Positions 27,677-36,763 of a DNA stretch of 42,788 bases are shown here, one piece after another. The notes under the pieces are model-generated. The model had not been told where the DNA came from and searched no databases. It worked only from the letters and a program-made list of their open reading frames with translations. This DNA is from Hyphomicrobiales bacterium (lineage in GTDB: Bacteria > Pseudomonadota > Alphaproteobacteria > Rhizobiales > Rhizobiaceae). Within the stretch, counting starts at the first letter, position 1; every line of letters starts with the position of its first letter. The position numbers were made by a program, and so were the translations under genes. The stretch lies in contig PAPH01000064.1 of assembly GCA_002709005.1 (NCBI GenBank), positions 1 through 42,788 of the forward strand, written 5' to 3'.

Positions 27677-28327
27677 TCAAAGATCTTGAAGAAACGGGTT
27701 GGTCCGCCGCTCGTTGCCGATCTTGCCACCCGGGCCGTGGCCGCAGATGAAGCCAATCTCGTCGCCAAGCGGAAACACCTTGTCGCGGATCGAATTGAGC
27801 AGCGTCTGATGATCCCCACCGGGCAAATCGGTGCGGCCGATCGAGCCGGAAAACAGCACATCGCCCAGATGGACGAAACCGGCCTTCCTGTTGAAGAAGA
27901 TCACGTGCCCCGGCGCGTGACCGGGCGTGTGAAAAACCTCGAAGGCGTGATCGCCAAAAGAGACCGTGTCACCTTCCTCGAGCCAGAAATCGGGCACCAG
28001 ATTGCGAAGCGCGCTTTTCGGCAGCCCGAATTTCTCCGCCTGGGTTTCGAGATTGGCGAGCATCAGCGCGTCGTCGCGATGCGGCCCGACGACCTTGACC
28101 CCGAGCCGTTCGCGCAATTCGTCCGCGCCTCCGGCATGGTCGAGATGGCCGTGGGTGAGCCAGATCTCGCCGACCTTGATGCCGTTCTCCTCGACCGCCT
28201 CGATGATGGTGTCGATATCGCCGCCCGGATCGACGACAACCCCTTCCATGCTGTCGGCGTCATAAAGGATGGTGCAGTTCTGCTGGAATGGGGTGACCGG
28301 GATGATGCCGGCCCTGAGTTCACCCAT
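27677..28327 (-). CDS. Metallo-beta-lactamase-fold hydrolase (glyoxalase II-like)
   Basis: A 216-residue MBL-fold hydrolase of the YcbL/glyoxalase II-like group. Metal ligands are seen in THGHLDHAGG (H-x-H-x-D-H), TPGHAPGHV (histidine), GDVLFSGSIGRTDLPG (bridging aspartate) and CGHGPGG (last histidine), so the site looks complete for two metal ions. It may hydrolyse S-lactoylglutathione or another thioester in the cytosol. Length (216) is that of the short YcbL type. GAAAGGACA precedes the ATG. A 10-base direct repeat (CTGTCAGTCC at 28340 and 28357) lies just upstream. ilvE lies upstream on the same strand, 149 bases away. Confidence 0.93.
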   Translation of the reverse strand: MGELRAGIIPVTPFQQNCTILYDADSMEGVVVDPGGDIDTIIEAVEENGIKVGEIWLTHGHLDHAGGADELRERLGVKVVGPHRDDALMLANLETQAEKFGLPKSALRNLVPDFWLEEGDTVSFGDHAFEVFHTPGHAPGHVIFFNRKAGFVHLGDVLFSGSIGRTDLPGGDHQTLLNSIRDKVFPLGDEIGFICGHGPGGKIGNERRTNPFLQDL

Positions 28328-28476
28328 GGGATGTCCTTTCTGTCAGTCCGTCTGGTCTGTCAGTCCTGCCGAATGGCGCGCCACTCCCCCGAACTCCGAG
28401 GCTAAGGGCGCAAGGACGACGTCAGCCAACTGTCCGGCGAATGCGACAGCAGGCTGACGGCTCTGGGGTGATCGCC

Positions 28477-29367
28477 CTATTCGGCGGCAGCGCGCAGCGG
28501 CTGGACCGCCTGCATGTAGTCGTTGACGAGATTGGCGGATATTTCGCCCGGCACGAAGCTGTACGGGCCGATTTCCGAGACCGGCGTCACTTCCGCCGCC
28601 GTACCGGTCAGGAAGCACTCCTCGAAGCCCTCCAGCTCCTCCGGCATGATCGCCCGTTCGATGATCTCGTAGCCGCGCTTCTTCGCAAGTTCGATCACCG
28701 TGCGGCGTGTGATGCCGTCGAGGAAGCAATCGGGATCGGGCGTATGCAACTTGCCGTCCTTGACGAAGAAGACGTTGGCGCCGGTGGCTTCGGCCACGCG
28801 GCCCCGCCAGTCGAGCATCAACGCATCGGCATAGCCGCGCGATTCCGCGCGGTGCTTGGACAAGGTGCAGATCATGTAGAGACCCGCCGCCTTCGACTTG
28901 GAGGGCGCGGTGCGCGGATCGGGACGGCGGTATTCCGCCATGTCGAGCCGGATGCCCTTGAGACGCTCTTCAGGCTTGAAGTAACTCGGCCACTGCCAGA
29001 TGGCGATCGCGGTATTGATGCGGTTGTTCTGCGCCGAAACGCCCATCATCTCGGATCCGCGCCAGGCGATGGGGCGGACATAGGCATCGGTGAAGCCCTG
29101 CCGCTTGAGAAGTTCCTCGCAGGCCGCGTCGATTTCGGCGACCGAGTAGGGAATCTTGAAGCCGAGAATATCGGCGGAAGCGTGCAGGCGCTCGGTATGC
29201 TCGGTGAGCTTGAAGATCTTGCCGCCATAGGCGCGTTCGCCTTCGAAGACGGCGCTCGCATAATGCAGCCCGTGCGATAGAACGTGCAGCTTCGCATCGG
29301 CCCACGGCACGAATTCGCCGTTGTACCAGATCTCGCCGTCCATTTGATCGAAAGGCACAGATGCCAT
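28477..29367 (-). CDS. ilvE: Branched-chain-amino-acid aminotransferase
   Basis: A 296-residue fold-type IV PLP enzyme that makes the final transamination to leucine, isoleucine and valine. Visible blocks are DGEIWYNGEFVPWADAKLHVLSHGLHYASAVFEGERAY (opening), RPIAWRGSE, APSKSKAAGLYM with the PLP lysine, EATGANVFFVKDGKLHTPDPDCFLDGITR, and FLTGTAAEVTPVSEI (cofactor phosphate region). Length fits the family. It is divergent from petP, and a 25-base palindrome lies 184 bases upstream. Expression may respond to that regulator, but the site is nearer petP. Confidence 0.96.
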   Translation of the reverse strand: MASVPFDQMDGEIWYNGEFVPWADAKLHVLSHGLHYASAVFEGERAYGGKIFKLTEHTERLHASADILGFKIPYSVAEIDAACEELLKRQGFTDAYVRPIAWRGSEMMGVSAQNNRINTAIAIWQWPSYFKPEERLKGIRLDMAEYRRPDPRTAPSKSKAAGLYMICTLSKHRAESRGYADALMLDWRGRVAEATGANVFFVKDGKLHTPDPDCFLDGITRRTVIELAKKRGYEIIERAIMPEELEGFEECFLTGTAAEVTPVSEIGPYSFVPGEISANLVNDYMQAVQPLRAAAE

Positions 29368-29550
29368 GACATTTCCTCCAGCGGTCGCCCGCGCGCAACA
29401 GTTTTTCTTCGGGCCGTTCGGGTGACGACCCTTGCCGGCGCTTCACGTATTTCCATCGTTTCGGAAACAGGGTTCAACCCCGCCGCCATACCGGTGGAAA
29501 CAGCGATTTTATGCCTGCCGGATGGAAATGAAGGGTAGCAATTGCGAAAA

Positions 29551-29575
29551 AATATGTCAACATAACTGACATATT
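29551..29575. promoter_or_regulatory. 25-base palindrome before petP (MarR operator)
   Basis: AATATGTCA (29551-29559) and TGACATATT (29567-29575) are perfect 9-base inverted arms separated by 7 bases. The site ends 17 bases upstream of the MarR-family start codon, overlapping the promoter region. Size and symmetry fit a MarR dimer and suggest autorepression of petP-petR. Confidence 0.7.
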
Positions 29576-29592
29576 CGAAAGGAAAGGTCCGG

Positions 29593-30132
29593 ATGAGCGC
29601 GCCTGGCGCAACAAATCCATCGGCAACGGAACTGCTGTGTGTCGCCATGGGCGACGGCAACGAACTCGATTTCGAAATCATCGAGTTGCTGTTCTTCGCC
29701 TATCGTGACTTCATTTCCGATCCCGATGCGATACTCGAGACCTACGGTTTCGGGCGGGCCCATCACCGGGTGGTGCACTTCGTCAATCGCGAGCCGGGAC
29801 TGACCGTAGCCGCCCTGCTCGACACGCTCAAGATCACCAAGCAGAGCTTGGCCCGCGTCCTCAAGCAATTGGTGGAAGGCGGCTACATCCATCAGGTCGC
29901 CGGCCCCGAGGACCGCAGGCAGCGCAAGCTCTACCCCACGCGCAAGGGCCGTGAGCTCGCGCTGGCGCTTGCCCGGCCACAGTCTCGCCGCATCGCCAAT
30001 GCATTTTCCGCCCTCGGTGAATCGGACCGGCGGGCGGTAGTGCAGTTCCTCGCCGGCATGATAGATAAGGATGCGACCGGGAAGACGGACTCCGGTACGA
30101 CGGGCGGTGCCGCGGGCGAGGCATCCGTCTGA
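29593..30132 (+). CDS. petP: MarR-family regulator, PetP type
   Basis: A 179-residue winged-helix protein of the MarR family. FGRAHHRVVHFVNREPGLTVAALLDTLKITKQSLARVLKQLVEGGYIHQV (residues about 53-102) holds the recognition helix, and GPEDRRQRKLYPTRKGRELA is the typical wing. It lies 28 bases upstream of an OmpR-type response regulator; this pair is petP-petR in Rhodobacter capsulatus, where petR is required for cytochrome bc1 gene expression. The cytochrome genes are not in this window. The upstream palindrome at 29551-29575 suggests self-regulation. AAAGGAAAGG is the ribosome-binding site. Confidence 0.85.
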   Translation: MSAPGATNPSATELLCVAMGDGNELDFEIIELLFFAYRDFISDPDAILETYGFGRAHHRVVHFVNREPGLTVAALLDTLKITKQSLARVLKQLVEGGYIHQVAGPEDRRQRKLYPTRKGRELALALARPQSRRIANAFSALGESDRRAVVQFLAGMIDKDATGKTDSGTTGGAAGEASV

Positions 30133-30146
30133 AGTTCATGCCGCCC

Positions 30147-30163
30147 GAGGAGCACGAGACTTG
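30147..30163 (+). promoter_or_regulatory. Ribosome-binding site and TTG start of petR
   Basis: GAGGAG (30147-30152) lies 8 bases before TTG (30161). No in-frame ATG or GTG lies between 30074 and the conserved receiver-domain start, so this site fixes the petR start and gives an N-terminus (VQEPAGVPADDA) like that of rhizobial relatives. Confidence 0.7.
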
Positions 30164-30883
30164 GTTCAGGAGCCTGCCGGCGTACCCGCTGACGATGCCG
30201 CCCACCTGCTGATCGTCGACGACGACACCCGCATCCGCGAATTGCTCGACCGCTACCTCAAAGATCAGGGTTTCCGGGTGTCCACCGCCGCCGATGCGGC
30301 CGAGGCACGGCGCAAGCTCGAGGGCATCGATTTCGATCTTCTGGTTCTCGACGTGATGATGCCGGGGGAAAGCGGTCTGGCGCTTACGTCCACCCTGCGC
30401 GAGATAAAGACCGTTCCGATCCTGCTTCTCACCGCCCTTTCGGAATCGACCGATCGCATCAAGGGTCTCGAAGCCGGCGCCGACGATTATCTCCCCAAGC
30501 CTTTCGATCCGCGCGAGCTGGTGCTCAGGATCAACAACATCCTCAAGCGCGGCGGACAGCCGCCCGCGCCGAAGATCGAGCAGGTCATATTCGGTCCCTA
30601 CACCTTCGTCATTGCCCGAAGGGAATTGAGGAAGGCGGGTGAAACCGTGCGCCTGACCGACCGCGAACGCGACATCATGACGATTTTCGCTGAACGGCCC
30701 GGCGAGACCGTTCCCCGGCATGAGCTCGTTCCCGACGCCCAGGAAGTGGGAGAGCGGACGATCGACGTCCAGATCAACCGCCTGCGGCGCAAGATCGAGG
30801 ACGACCCCGCCAATCCGGTATGGTTGCAGACCGTGCGCGGCATCGGATACCGGCTGGGTGTGGACGCCTCGGCAACAAGCTGA
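30161..30883 (+). CDS. petR: OmpR-type response regulator, PetR type
   Basis: A 240-residue two-component regulator. The receiver domain has acidic residues in LLIVDDDTRIREL, the phosphorylation site D64 in LLVLDVMMPGESG, T91 and K113 in LPKPFDPREL. The C-terminal OmpR/PhoB winged helix includes VRLTDRERDIMTIFAERPGE and ERTIDVQINRLRRKIEDDP, ending PVWLQTVRGIGYRL. The TTG start is chosen because GAGGAG precedes it. It probably controls respiratory or envelope genes, by analogy with PetR. The nearest candidate sensor is the EnvZ-like kinase downstream, beyond a chemoreceptor gene. Confidence 0.9.
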   Translation: MVQEPAGVPADDAAHLLIVDDDTRIRELLDRYLKDQGFRVSTAADAAEARRKLEGIDFDLLVLDVMMPGESGLALTSTLREIKTVPILLLTALSESTDRIKGLEAGADDYLPKPFDPRELVLRINNILKRGGQPPAPKIEQVIFGPYTFVIARRELRKAGETVRLTDRERDIMTIFAERPGETVPRHELVPDAQEVGERTIDVQINRLRRKIEDDPANPVWLQTVRGIGYRLGVDASATS

Positions 30884-30982
30884 GAAGGCCTGCAATCCCG
30901 GACTTCCCGAATTCGAACGCAGTCAACGAAAACGTAACTATAAGTTGCTCAAATGAACCCTCATGTTTTCTGGGGGTTCGGA

Positions 30983-32839
30983 ATGAAGTTCTTTTCACGT
31001 TTCAATCTTGTACCGACCGTGACGGCTACGACCACACTCGTTCTGCTGCTGGCTCTCGCCGCCGTGTCATGGGCCATCTCCTCGAGCATCTCCGATCGCA
31101 TTGCCGCGCAGTCGATCGAACAACAGGACGCCAATCTCCGCGTCGCCGCCGAAATCCTCTCGCGCGACATGTCGGGCACGACGGTGACCTATGGGGCCGA
31201 CGGCAATGTCGAGCGCGTCGTCATGGACTCCATTCCCGCCGAATTCACCGATCACACGATGATCGATACGGTCGGCCGGGTCACCGACGAAACCGCCACC
31301 ATCTTCGCGTGGGACCCGGAAACAAAAGACTTCTGGCGCAAGACCACCAATATCATCAAGGATGACGGCAACCGAGCCGTAGGCACACCGCTCGGCCAGA
31401 ACGGCGCCGTCTACCCGGTCGTGACGAACGGCAAGACCTTCCGTGGCGAGGCCATCATCCTCGGCACCCCCTACTACACCATCTACCAGCCTATCTTCGC
31501 GCCCGACAACACCATCATCGGCATCCTCTATGCCGGCGTTGGCAAGGCAAAGATCACCGCATTCGCCAACCAGATGGTGACCACGATCGGCATTGCCGCG
31601 GTGATCGTCCTGATCGCCGGCACCGTGCTCATGGCCTTCGTCTCCCGCCATATCCTTGGCCCGATCCCGGTTCTGGCTAAATCCGCCGCCCGTCTCGCCG
31701 AAGGCCGCTATGAGGAGGAAGTGCCCTATTGCGGCCTGCGCAACGAAGTCGGAACCATGGCGGATTCGCTGTCGGTGCTGCGCAACGCCGCCATCGAGAA
31801 ACAGGCGCTCGAGAACCGCGCGGCAGACCAGCGCGCAACCGCCGACCGCGAGCGCGATGTTCGAGAAGCCGAAAAGGCAAAGGACGAAAACCAGTTCCAG
31901 GATGCGGTCGAACGTTTGGGCGCGGGCCTCTCCCGTCTCAGCGAGGGTGATCTGACCGTCCGCATCGAGACCCCGCTTGCCCATCGCTTCGAAAAGCTGC
32001 GCGAGGACTTCAATCACGCCGTCGAACGGCTGGGCGAGACGCTGGTTCGGTTCCGCACCGAGGCACACGAGATCGAGACCTCATCGACCGAGATGCGCAC
32101 CGCCACCGATGAGCTCGCCCATCGCACCGAAGGTCAGGCGGCTTCGCTTGAAGAAACCGCGGCTGCACTTGCCGAGATCACCGAAACCGTGTCGAGTTCC
32201 TCGAAGCGGGCCGACGAGGCAAGCGCCATGGCTGACACCGCACAAAAGAGCACAGTGGCCTCGCGCGCGGTGGTCAACGATGCGGTCCAGGCCATGTCAC
32301 GCATCGAAGGCGCGTCCAACGAGATCTCCAGCATCATCAACGTGATCGACGAGATCGCCTTCCAAACCAACCTTCTGGCGCTCAACGCCGGCGTCGAGGC
32401 AGCCCGCGCCGGCGAAGCCGGCAAGGGCTTCGCCGTCGTCGCACAGGAAGTGCGCGAGCTCGCCCAGCGCTCGGCGGAGGCCGCCAAGGACATCAAGCAG
32501 CTCATCACGAAATCCGGTGAGGAGGTGGAGAGCGGCGTGAAGCTGGTCAATGCGACCGGCGAAACGCTGACCGACATTTCCGAGCAGGTGGCCAAGATCA
32601 ATGATCACATCCAGTCGATCGCCATGGCCGCGCGAGAGCAGTCGAGCGGCATCGCGGGTATCAACTCGGCCGTCAACCAGATGGATCAGGTGACGCAGCA
32701 CAATGCCGCCATGGTGCAGCAGTCGACCTCGACCATGCAGCATATCAGCGACAGCTCACGCAAACTGGCCCAGTTGATCGGCGAATTCCGCCTGGAAGCC
32801 GGCGGCAACCACGCCCACTCAATGCGCATGGCGAGCTGA
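30983..32839 (+). CDS. Methyl-accepting chemotaxis protein with periplasmic Cache-type domain
   Basis: A 618-residue chemoreceptor. A first membrane helix (residues about 13-35) and a second (about 197-220, [23 protein letters not shown]) flank a periplasmic region resembling a single Cache_3 domain ([50 protein letters not shown]). Two HAMP-like segments follow, then the cytoplasmic signalling coiled coil with hairpin tip [41 protein letters not shown]. It signals to CheA/CheW. The start at 30983 has GGGGG upstream. It sits between petR and an EnvZ-like kinase without a clear link to either. The ligand is unknown. Confidence 0.94.
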   Translation: MKFFSRFNLVPTVTATTTLVLLLALAAVSWAISSSISDRIAAQSIEQQDANLRVAAEILSRDMSGTTVTYGADGNVERVVMDSIPAEFTDHTMIDTVGRVTDETATIFAWDPETKDFWRKTTNIIKDDGNRAVGTPLGQNGAVYPVVTNGKTFRGEAIILGTPYYTIYQPIFAPDNTIIGILYAGVGKAKITAFANQMVTTIGIAAVIVLIAGTVLMAFVSRHILGPIPVLAKSAARLAEGRYEEEVPYCGLRNEVGTMADSLSVLRNAAIEKQALENRAADQRATADRERDVREAEKAKDENQFQDAVERLGAGLSRLSEGDLTVRIETPLAHRFEKLREDFNHAVERLGETLVRFRTEAHEIETSSTEMRTATDELAHRTEGQAASLEETAAALAEITETVSSSSKRADEASAMADTAQKSTVASRAVVNDAVQAMSRIEGASNEISSIINVIDEIAFQTNLLALNAGVEAARAGEAGKGFAVVAQEVRELAQRSAEAAKDIKQLITKSGEEVESGVKLVNATGETLTDISEQVAKINDHIQSIAMAAREQSSGIAGINSAVNQMDQVTQHNAAMVQQSTSTMQHISDSSRKLAQLIGEFRLEAGGNHAHSMRMAS

Positions 32840-32863
32840 CCGCGCATAGATCTCCCGAACTGA

Positions 32864-32893
32864 AACGCCGCCGGACCATACGGCGGCGTTTTT
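32864..32893 (+). terminator. Terminator after the chemoreceptor gene
   Basis: AACGCCGCCG (32864-32873) pairs perfectly with CGGCGGCGTT (32881-32890) around a 7-base loop, with TTTTT at 32889-32893. It should keep the chemoreceptor transcript separate from the kinase gene. Confidence 0.9.
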
Positions 32894-33007
32894 GTTTTTC
32901 TCACCCTTAATGGGGAGGCTCGTCACACTCTTTAACAAAAGCGTCTCACCGCGTTATAAGGTCGAACCGGCGCGACCACCGCCGGAGATTGCCAGTCTGG
33001 GGTGCAG

Positions 33008-34390
33008 ATGACCACGATCGACGCCATCCGCCGGGAATACGAGCGCTATCCGCCGCGCGGCATCAGGCGCATGACGCGATGGTTTACCAAGCGGCTGCCC
33101 ACGCGGCTCTACGCCCGAACCCTCTTGATCATCATTATACCCATCGTGCTTCTGCAGTCGGTCGTGGCCTTCGTCTTCATGGAACGCCACTGGCAGACGG
33201 TGACCCAGCGCCTTTCCATGGCGGTCACCCGTGACATTGCCGCGGTCATCGACATGATCGACACCTTTCCGCAGGACGGAAACTACGATCAGATCGTCCG
33301 CATCGCCCGCGAGAGGCTGGAACTCAACGTCGCCATCGATCCGGCGGGCGACCTGCCGCCGCCGCGTCCCAAGCCGTTCTTCTCCATTCTCGACCAGATC
33401 CTCTCGGAGGAGATCACCCGGCAGATCCAGCGCCCGTTCTGGATCGACACGGTGGGCAATTCGCGCATTGTCGAGATCCGCATCCAGCTCGACGACAAGA
33501 TCCTGCGCGTCTTCGCCAAGCGCAGCCAGGCTTACGCATCGAATACCCATATCTTCCTGTTGTGGATGGTCGGCACATCTCTCGTGCTCCTCGCCATCGC
33601 CATTCTCTTCCTGCGCGGCCAGATCCGCCCGATCCTGAAGCTCACCCAGGCGGCCGAAAGTTTCGGCAAGGGACAGAAGATGCCCGAGGATTTCCGTCCG
33701 CGCGGAGCCGACGAGATCCGCCGCGCCGGCCTCGCCTTCATCCAGATGCGCGAGCGCATCGAAAGACAGATGGAGCAGCGCACGGCAATGCTGTCGGGCG
33801 TCAGCCACGACCTGCGCACCATCCTCACCCGCTTCCGCCTGCAGCTCGCGCTCGTCGGCGACAGCCCGGAAATCGAGAGCCTCAACAAGGACGTCGACGA
33901 TATGCAGTCGATGCTCGACAGCTACCTTTCCTTCGCCCGCTCGGACGCGGAAGAGGACGTCGGCTCGGTCAGCCTCACCGAGATCGTCGAAAGGGTGGCG
34001 ACCGATGGACGCCTGCGCGGCGCCACGGGCAGTGTCGATATCGAGGGCGAGGACATCGTCCAGATCCGTGCCGACGCCTTCAACCGCATGCTCACCAACC
34101 TCGTCGCCAATGCCTGCCGGCATGCCGACCATGTCGACATCACGGTCACCCACCGCGGCAAGTGGCTGACGATCCTGGTAGACGACGACGGACCGGGAAT
34201 TCCGAAGGAGGCGCGGGAGGATGTCTTCCGCCCCTTCTTCCGTCTTGACGAGGCGCGCAACCAGGACGAAAGCGGCACCGGTCTCGGCCTTTCCATCGTC
34301 CGGGACATCGCCCGCAGCCATGGCGGCGACGTCACCCTGTCCGAAAGTCCGAAGAAGGGCCTGAGGGCACAGGTGCGGCTGCCGGTTTGA
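33008..34390 (+). CDS. EnvZ-like sensor histidine kinase
   Basis: A 460-residue inner-membrane kinase. Transmembrane helices lie at about 38-59 (LLIIIIPIVLLQSVVAFVFM) and 181-201 (IFLLWMVGTSLVLLAIAILFL), enclosing a periplasmic sensor region. HAMP follows, then HisKA with H267 in SGVSHDLRTILTRFRLQLAL, and HATPase_c with NRMLTNLVANACRHA (N box), DDDGPGIP (G1), FRPFFRLDEAR (F) and GTGLGLSIV (G2). The ATG at 33008 is preferred to the GTG at 33002 because GGGG lies five bases before it. Its likely partner is PetR, from which it is separated by the chemoreceptor; that is inference. Its stop abuts the convergent TPR gene stop. Confidence 0.93.
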   Translation: MTTIDAIRREYERYPPRGIRRMTRWFTKRLPTRLYARTLLIIIIPIVLLQSVVAFVFMERHWQTVTQRLSMAVTRDIAAVIDMIDTFPQDGNYDQIVRIARERLELNVAIDPAGDLPPPRPKPFFSILDQILSEEITRQIQRPFWIDTVGNSRIVEIRIQLDDKILRVFAKRSQAYASNTHIFLLWMVGTSLVLLAIAILFLRGQIRPILKLTQAAESFGKGQKMPEDFRPRGADEIRRAGLAFIQMRERIERQMEQRTAMLSGVSHDLRTILTRFRLQLALVGDSPEIESLNKDVDDMQSMLDSYLSFARSDAEEDVGSVSLTEIVERVATDGRLRGATGSVDIEGEDIVQIRADAFNRMLTNLVANACRHADHVDITVTHRGKWLTILVDDDGPGIPKEAREDVFRPFFRLDEARNQDESGTGLGLSIVRDIARSHGGDVTLSESPKKGLRAQVRLPV

Positions 34391-34966
34391 TCAGTTGTAG
34401 CCGGAGCCTTCGAACAGCGTCCGTTCGAGCGCCTTGTAGGCCCAGGTTTCCATGCCGCCGCGACTGCGGATTTCCTTGAGCTCGGCATGGGCGAGCACGA
34501 GTTGCCCGTCCTCGGCAAGCGCCTGGCCCATATAGGAGCGTGCGAGGATGAAATCGGGATCTATGTCGAGAGCCTGGCGATAGTAGCGCATGCCGACATC
34601 GAAACGGCCGGCCTTGCGGTTGGCGTAGCCCTTGTAGTTCAGCACACGCGGCTGGTTCTGGTCTTTCATCGAGGCGAGAACCCTGAGCGCGTTGTCGTAC
34701 TGGCCATCATAGGCGAGTTCGCGCGCGGCCCGGTAAAGCGTCTCGTCGTCGAGCCGCGCTTCGTCGGGATCGACGCATTCCTTGGTTTCCTCGTCCCAGA
34801 CCTGACCGTTCTCGCAGGTAGTGGTCGTCTTTGTCTTCTCCGGCGGCTCAGTGGAATCCGATCCTGCCGCATAGGCGTGAAGCGGCAGTGCCAGAGCGAT
34901 CAGCGACGCAAGACCCGTGGCTTTCAGGTGCCCGGCGATTCTCAGATTTAGTGGGATCTTCGACAT
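34391..34966 (-). CDS. Secreted TPR-repeat protein
   Basis: A 191-residue exported protein. A signal peptide ends near residue 34 (LASLIALALPLHAYAAG). A short linker with two cysteines (TCENGQVWDEETKECVDP) follows, then two or three tetratricopeptide repeats, for example DETLYRAARELAYDGQYDNALRVLAS and RVLNYKGYANRKAGRFDVGMRYYRQALDIDPDFILAR. TPR proteins mediate protein contacts, here probably in the periplasm. The start at 34966 has AGGGAACA upstream. It converges with the kinase gene with no gap between stops. Function is not assignable. Confidence 0.82.
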   Translation of the reverse strand: MSKIPLNLRIAGHLKATGLASLIALALPLHAYAAGSDSTEPPEKTKTTTTCENGQVWDEETKECVDPDEARLDDETLYRAARELAYDGQYDNALRVLASMKDQNQPRVLNYKGYANRKAGRFDVGMRYYRQALDIDPDFILARSYMGQALAEDGQLVLAHAELKEIRSRGGMETWAYKALERTLFEGSGYN

Positions 34967-35095
34967 GTCTGTTCCCTTTTTTTGCGGTTGTGCATGACCC
35001 GATACGGGCACGATATCACCGCGGATCAGACTGCGGGCGCCGATCTCGATAATGTGATGAAGACAGTCTGAAGGGAATTTCGGCGCCGGTCCGGC

Positions 35096-35437
35096 TCACA
35101 TCAGCTTCGCGCCGTTGGCCACCTTGTGGTCGACACTTGCGAGAACCACGGCGTTGTCGGCATCCATGAAGCCGAGCGTCAGCACTTCCGACATGAAGGG
35201 GCCGATCTGGCGCGGGGGGAAGTTGACCACCGCCATCACCTGCCGGCCGACGAGTTCGTCCGGGGTGTAATGGACGGTGATCTGTGCCGAGGACTTCTTC
35301 TCCCCGATCTCCGGCCCGAAATCGATCTTCATCTTGATCGCCGGTTTGCGGGCTTCCGGGAAGGGTTCGGCCGATACGATCGTCCCGATCCGGATATCGA
35401 CCTTCTCGAAATCTGCGAAGGAAATCGTCTCGCTCAT
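35096..35437 (-). CDS. csaA: tRNA-binding protein, CsaA/EMAP type
   Basis: A 113-residue single tRNA-binding (EMAP-II/OB-fold) domain: FEKVDIRIGTIVSAEPFPEARKPAIKMKIDFG, SAQITVHYTPDELVGRQVMAVVNFPPRQIGPFMSEVLTLGF. Length equals Bacillus CsaA, described as a secretion chaperone and tRNA binder. In rhizobia it is usually annotated as a tRNA-binding protein. It lies 11 bases downstream of proC on the same strand and is probably last in the ybjN-like-proC-csaA unit. Confidence 0.93.
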   Translation of the reverse strand: MSETISFADFEKVDIRIGTIVSAEPFPEARKPAIKMKIDFGPEIGEKKSSAQITVHYTPDELVGRQVMAVVNFPPRQIGPFMSEVLTLGFMDADNAVVLASVDHKVANGAKLM

Positions 35438-35448
35438 GATCTTCCGTT

Positions 35449-36261
35449 TTAGTTCGCCAGTTCCTTGGCGCGTTTGTAGGCGGCGGCCACCGCCTTGTCC
35501 ATCAGCGGCTGAAGTCCGTTTTCATCCATCAGCACGGCGAGAGCCGCGGCGGTGGTGCCGTTCGGAGAGGTCACGTTCTTGCGCAGTGTCGCAGCATCTT
35601 CGTCCGACTGGTGCATCAGTTCGCCGGCGCCCGAGACCGTGGCCCGCGCGAGCTGCATGGCGAGCTCTTCGGGCAGGCCGCATTTGCGACCGGCTTCCGC
35701 CATCGCCTCGGCGAGGTAAAAGGCATAGGCAGGCCCGCTTCCGGAGACGGCGGTCACAGCGTCGATATGATCTTCCTGTTCGACCCAGACGACTTCGCCG
35801 CAGACCGACAACAGCTCGGCGACAGCGTTACGCGCCTCAAGGGTGACGGAAGCATTCGGAAAACAGCCCGTGATCCCGCGCCCGACCATCGAGGGTGTAT
35901 TGGGCATGGCACGGATCACCGCGCCACCCAAGTGATCTTCGAGATAGGCCATGGTGCGGCCCGCCGCGATGGAGACACTCACGGTCCCCTCACCCACCAG
36001 CTTCTTCGCAGCCGGAAGCGCGGCATCCGTGATCTGGGGTTTGACGGCCACGAGCAGCACGCCCGCAGTCACGCCTTCCGGCGCTTCCGTCTCGTGACGA
36101 ACGCCATATTCGGCCAGCCTGGCGGCCATTGCTTCGGAGGGTTTCGGATCGATGACGATGACGTGGGAGGGATCGGTGCCCTGCTTCAGCCAGCCATTGA
36201 GCATCGCGCCGCCCATATTGCCGGCGCCGACCAGCACAAGCGGACGATCGGCGGAAATCAT
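35449..36261 (-). CDS. proC: Pyrroline-5-carboxylate reductase
   Basis: A 270-residue enzyme making proline from pyrroline-5-carboxylate with NAD(P)H, the last step of proline synthesis. The dinucleotide-binding VLVGAGNMGGAMLNGW starts near residue 9; VISAMPN-type block (VIRAMPNTPSMVGRG) and VTAVSGSGPAYAFYLAEAMAEAG complete the active site and dimer helices. The ATG at 36261 is chosen because the YbjN-like stop ends 1 base before it, so the genes are translationally coupled. csaA follows 11 bases after. Confidence 0.96.
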   Translation of the reverse strand: MISADRPLVLVGAGNMGGAMLNGWLKQGTDPSHVIVIDPKPSEAMAARLAEYGVRHETEAPEGVTAGVLLVAVKPQITDAALPAAKKLVGEGTVSVSIAAGRTMAYLEDHLGGAVIRAMPNTPSMVGRGITGCFPNASVTLEARNAVAELLSVCGEVVWVEQEDHIDAVTAVSGSGPAYAFYLAEAMAEAGRKCGLPEELAMQLARATVSGAGELMHQSDEDAATLRKNVTSPNGTTAAALAVLMDENGLQPLMDKAVAAAYKRAKELAN

Positions 36262-36262
36262 C

Positions 36263-36763
36263 TCAGCACTCGCCGTGGGTTTCGAAAAGAACCGCGGCCA
36301 TGGCCGCCTTGGCTTCCATGCCGGACCAGACGACGAACTGGAAGGCCTGGAAATAGGCTTCGCAGCTGTCGAGCGCATTGGACAACAGCATCTCGACCTG
36401 CCGGCTGGTAGGCTCGGCTCCGCCCGAAAGCAGCAGCGACTGGCGGAAAATGACAGCGTCTTCCTGCTGCCAGAGATCGAAATGCCCCATCAGCACCTGG
36501 GCGTTGACCTGGGCAAGCAGCCGCACGACTTCTGGGACGCGGAAATCGGGGACCTTGAGGTCGAAGGCGCAGGCGATGTGAAGCGCTTCCCAGTCCTCCA
36601 TCCAGGAGAAGGAGACATGATAGTCAGCCCACTTGCCTTCGACGGTCATCGCGAGCTCGTCGTCGCCCGCCCGTTCGAAGGTCCAGTCATTCATCGACGC
36701 CACGAATTCGATCACGTCGACCGGATTCGATTGGCGTTCGGTCTCAAGCTGCGAAAGGTTCAT
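36263..36763 (-). CDS. YbjN-domain protein
   Basis: A 166-residue YbjN-family protein, a fold related to type III secretion chaperones but found in many bacteria without such systems. Blocks such as VIEFVASMNDWTFERAGDDELAMTVEGKW and FDLKVPDFRVPEVVRLLAQVNAQVLMGHFDLW match the family. In E. coli YbjN affects stress tolerance and motility; the mechanism is not known. It is the first gene of a unit with proC (1 base gap) and csaA. Its promoter region lies in the 36764-37104 gap, which also holds a strong inverted repeat. Confidence 0.88.
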   Translation of the reverse strand: MNLSQLETERQSNPVDVIEFVASMNDWTFERAGDDELAMTVEGKWADYHVSFSWMEDWEALHIACAFDLKVPDFRVPEVVRLLAQVNAQVLMGHFDLWQQEDAVIFRQSLLLSGGAEPTSRQVEMLLSNALDSCEAYFQAFQFVVWSGMEAKAAMAAVLFETHGEC

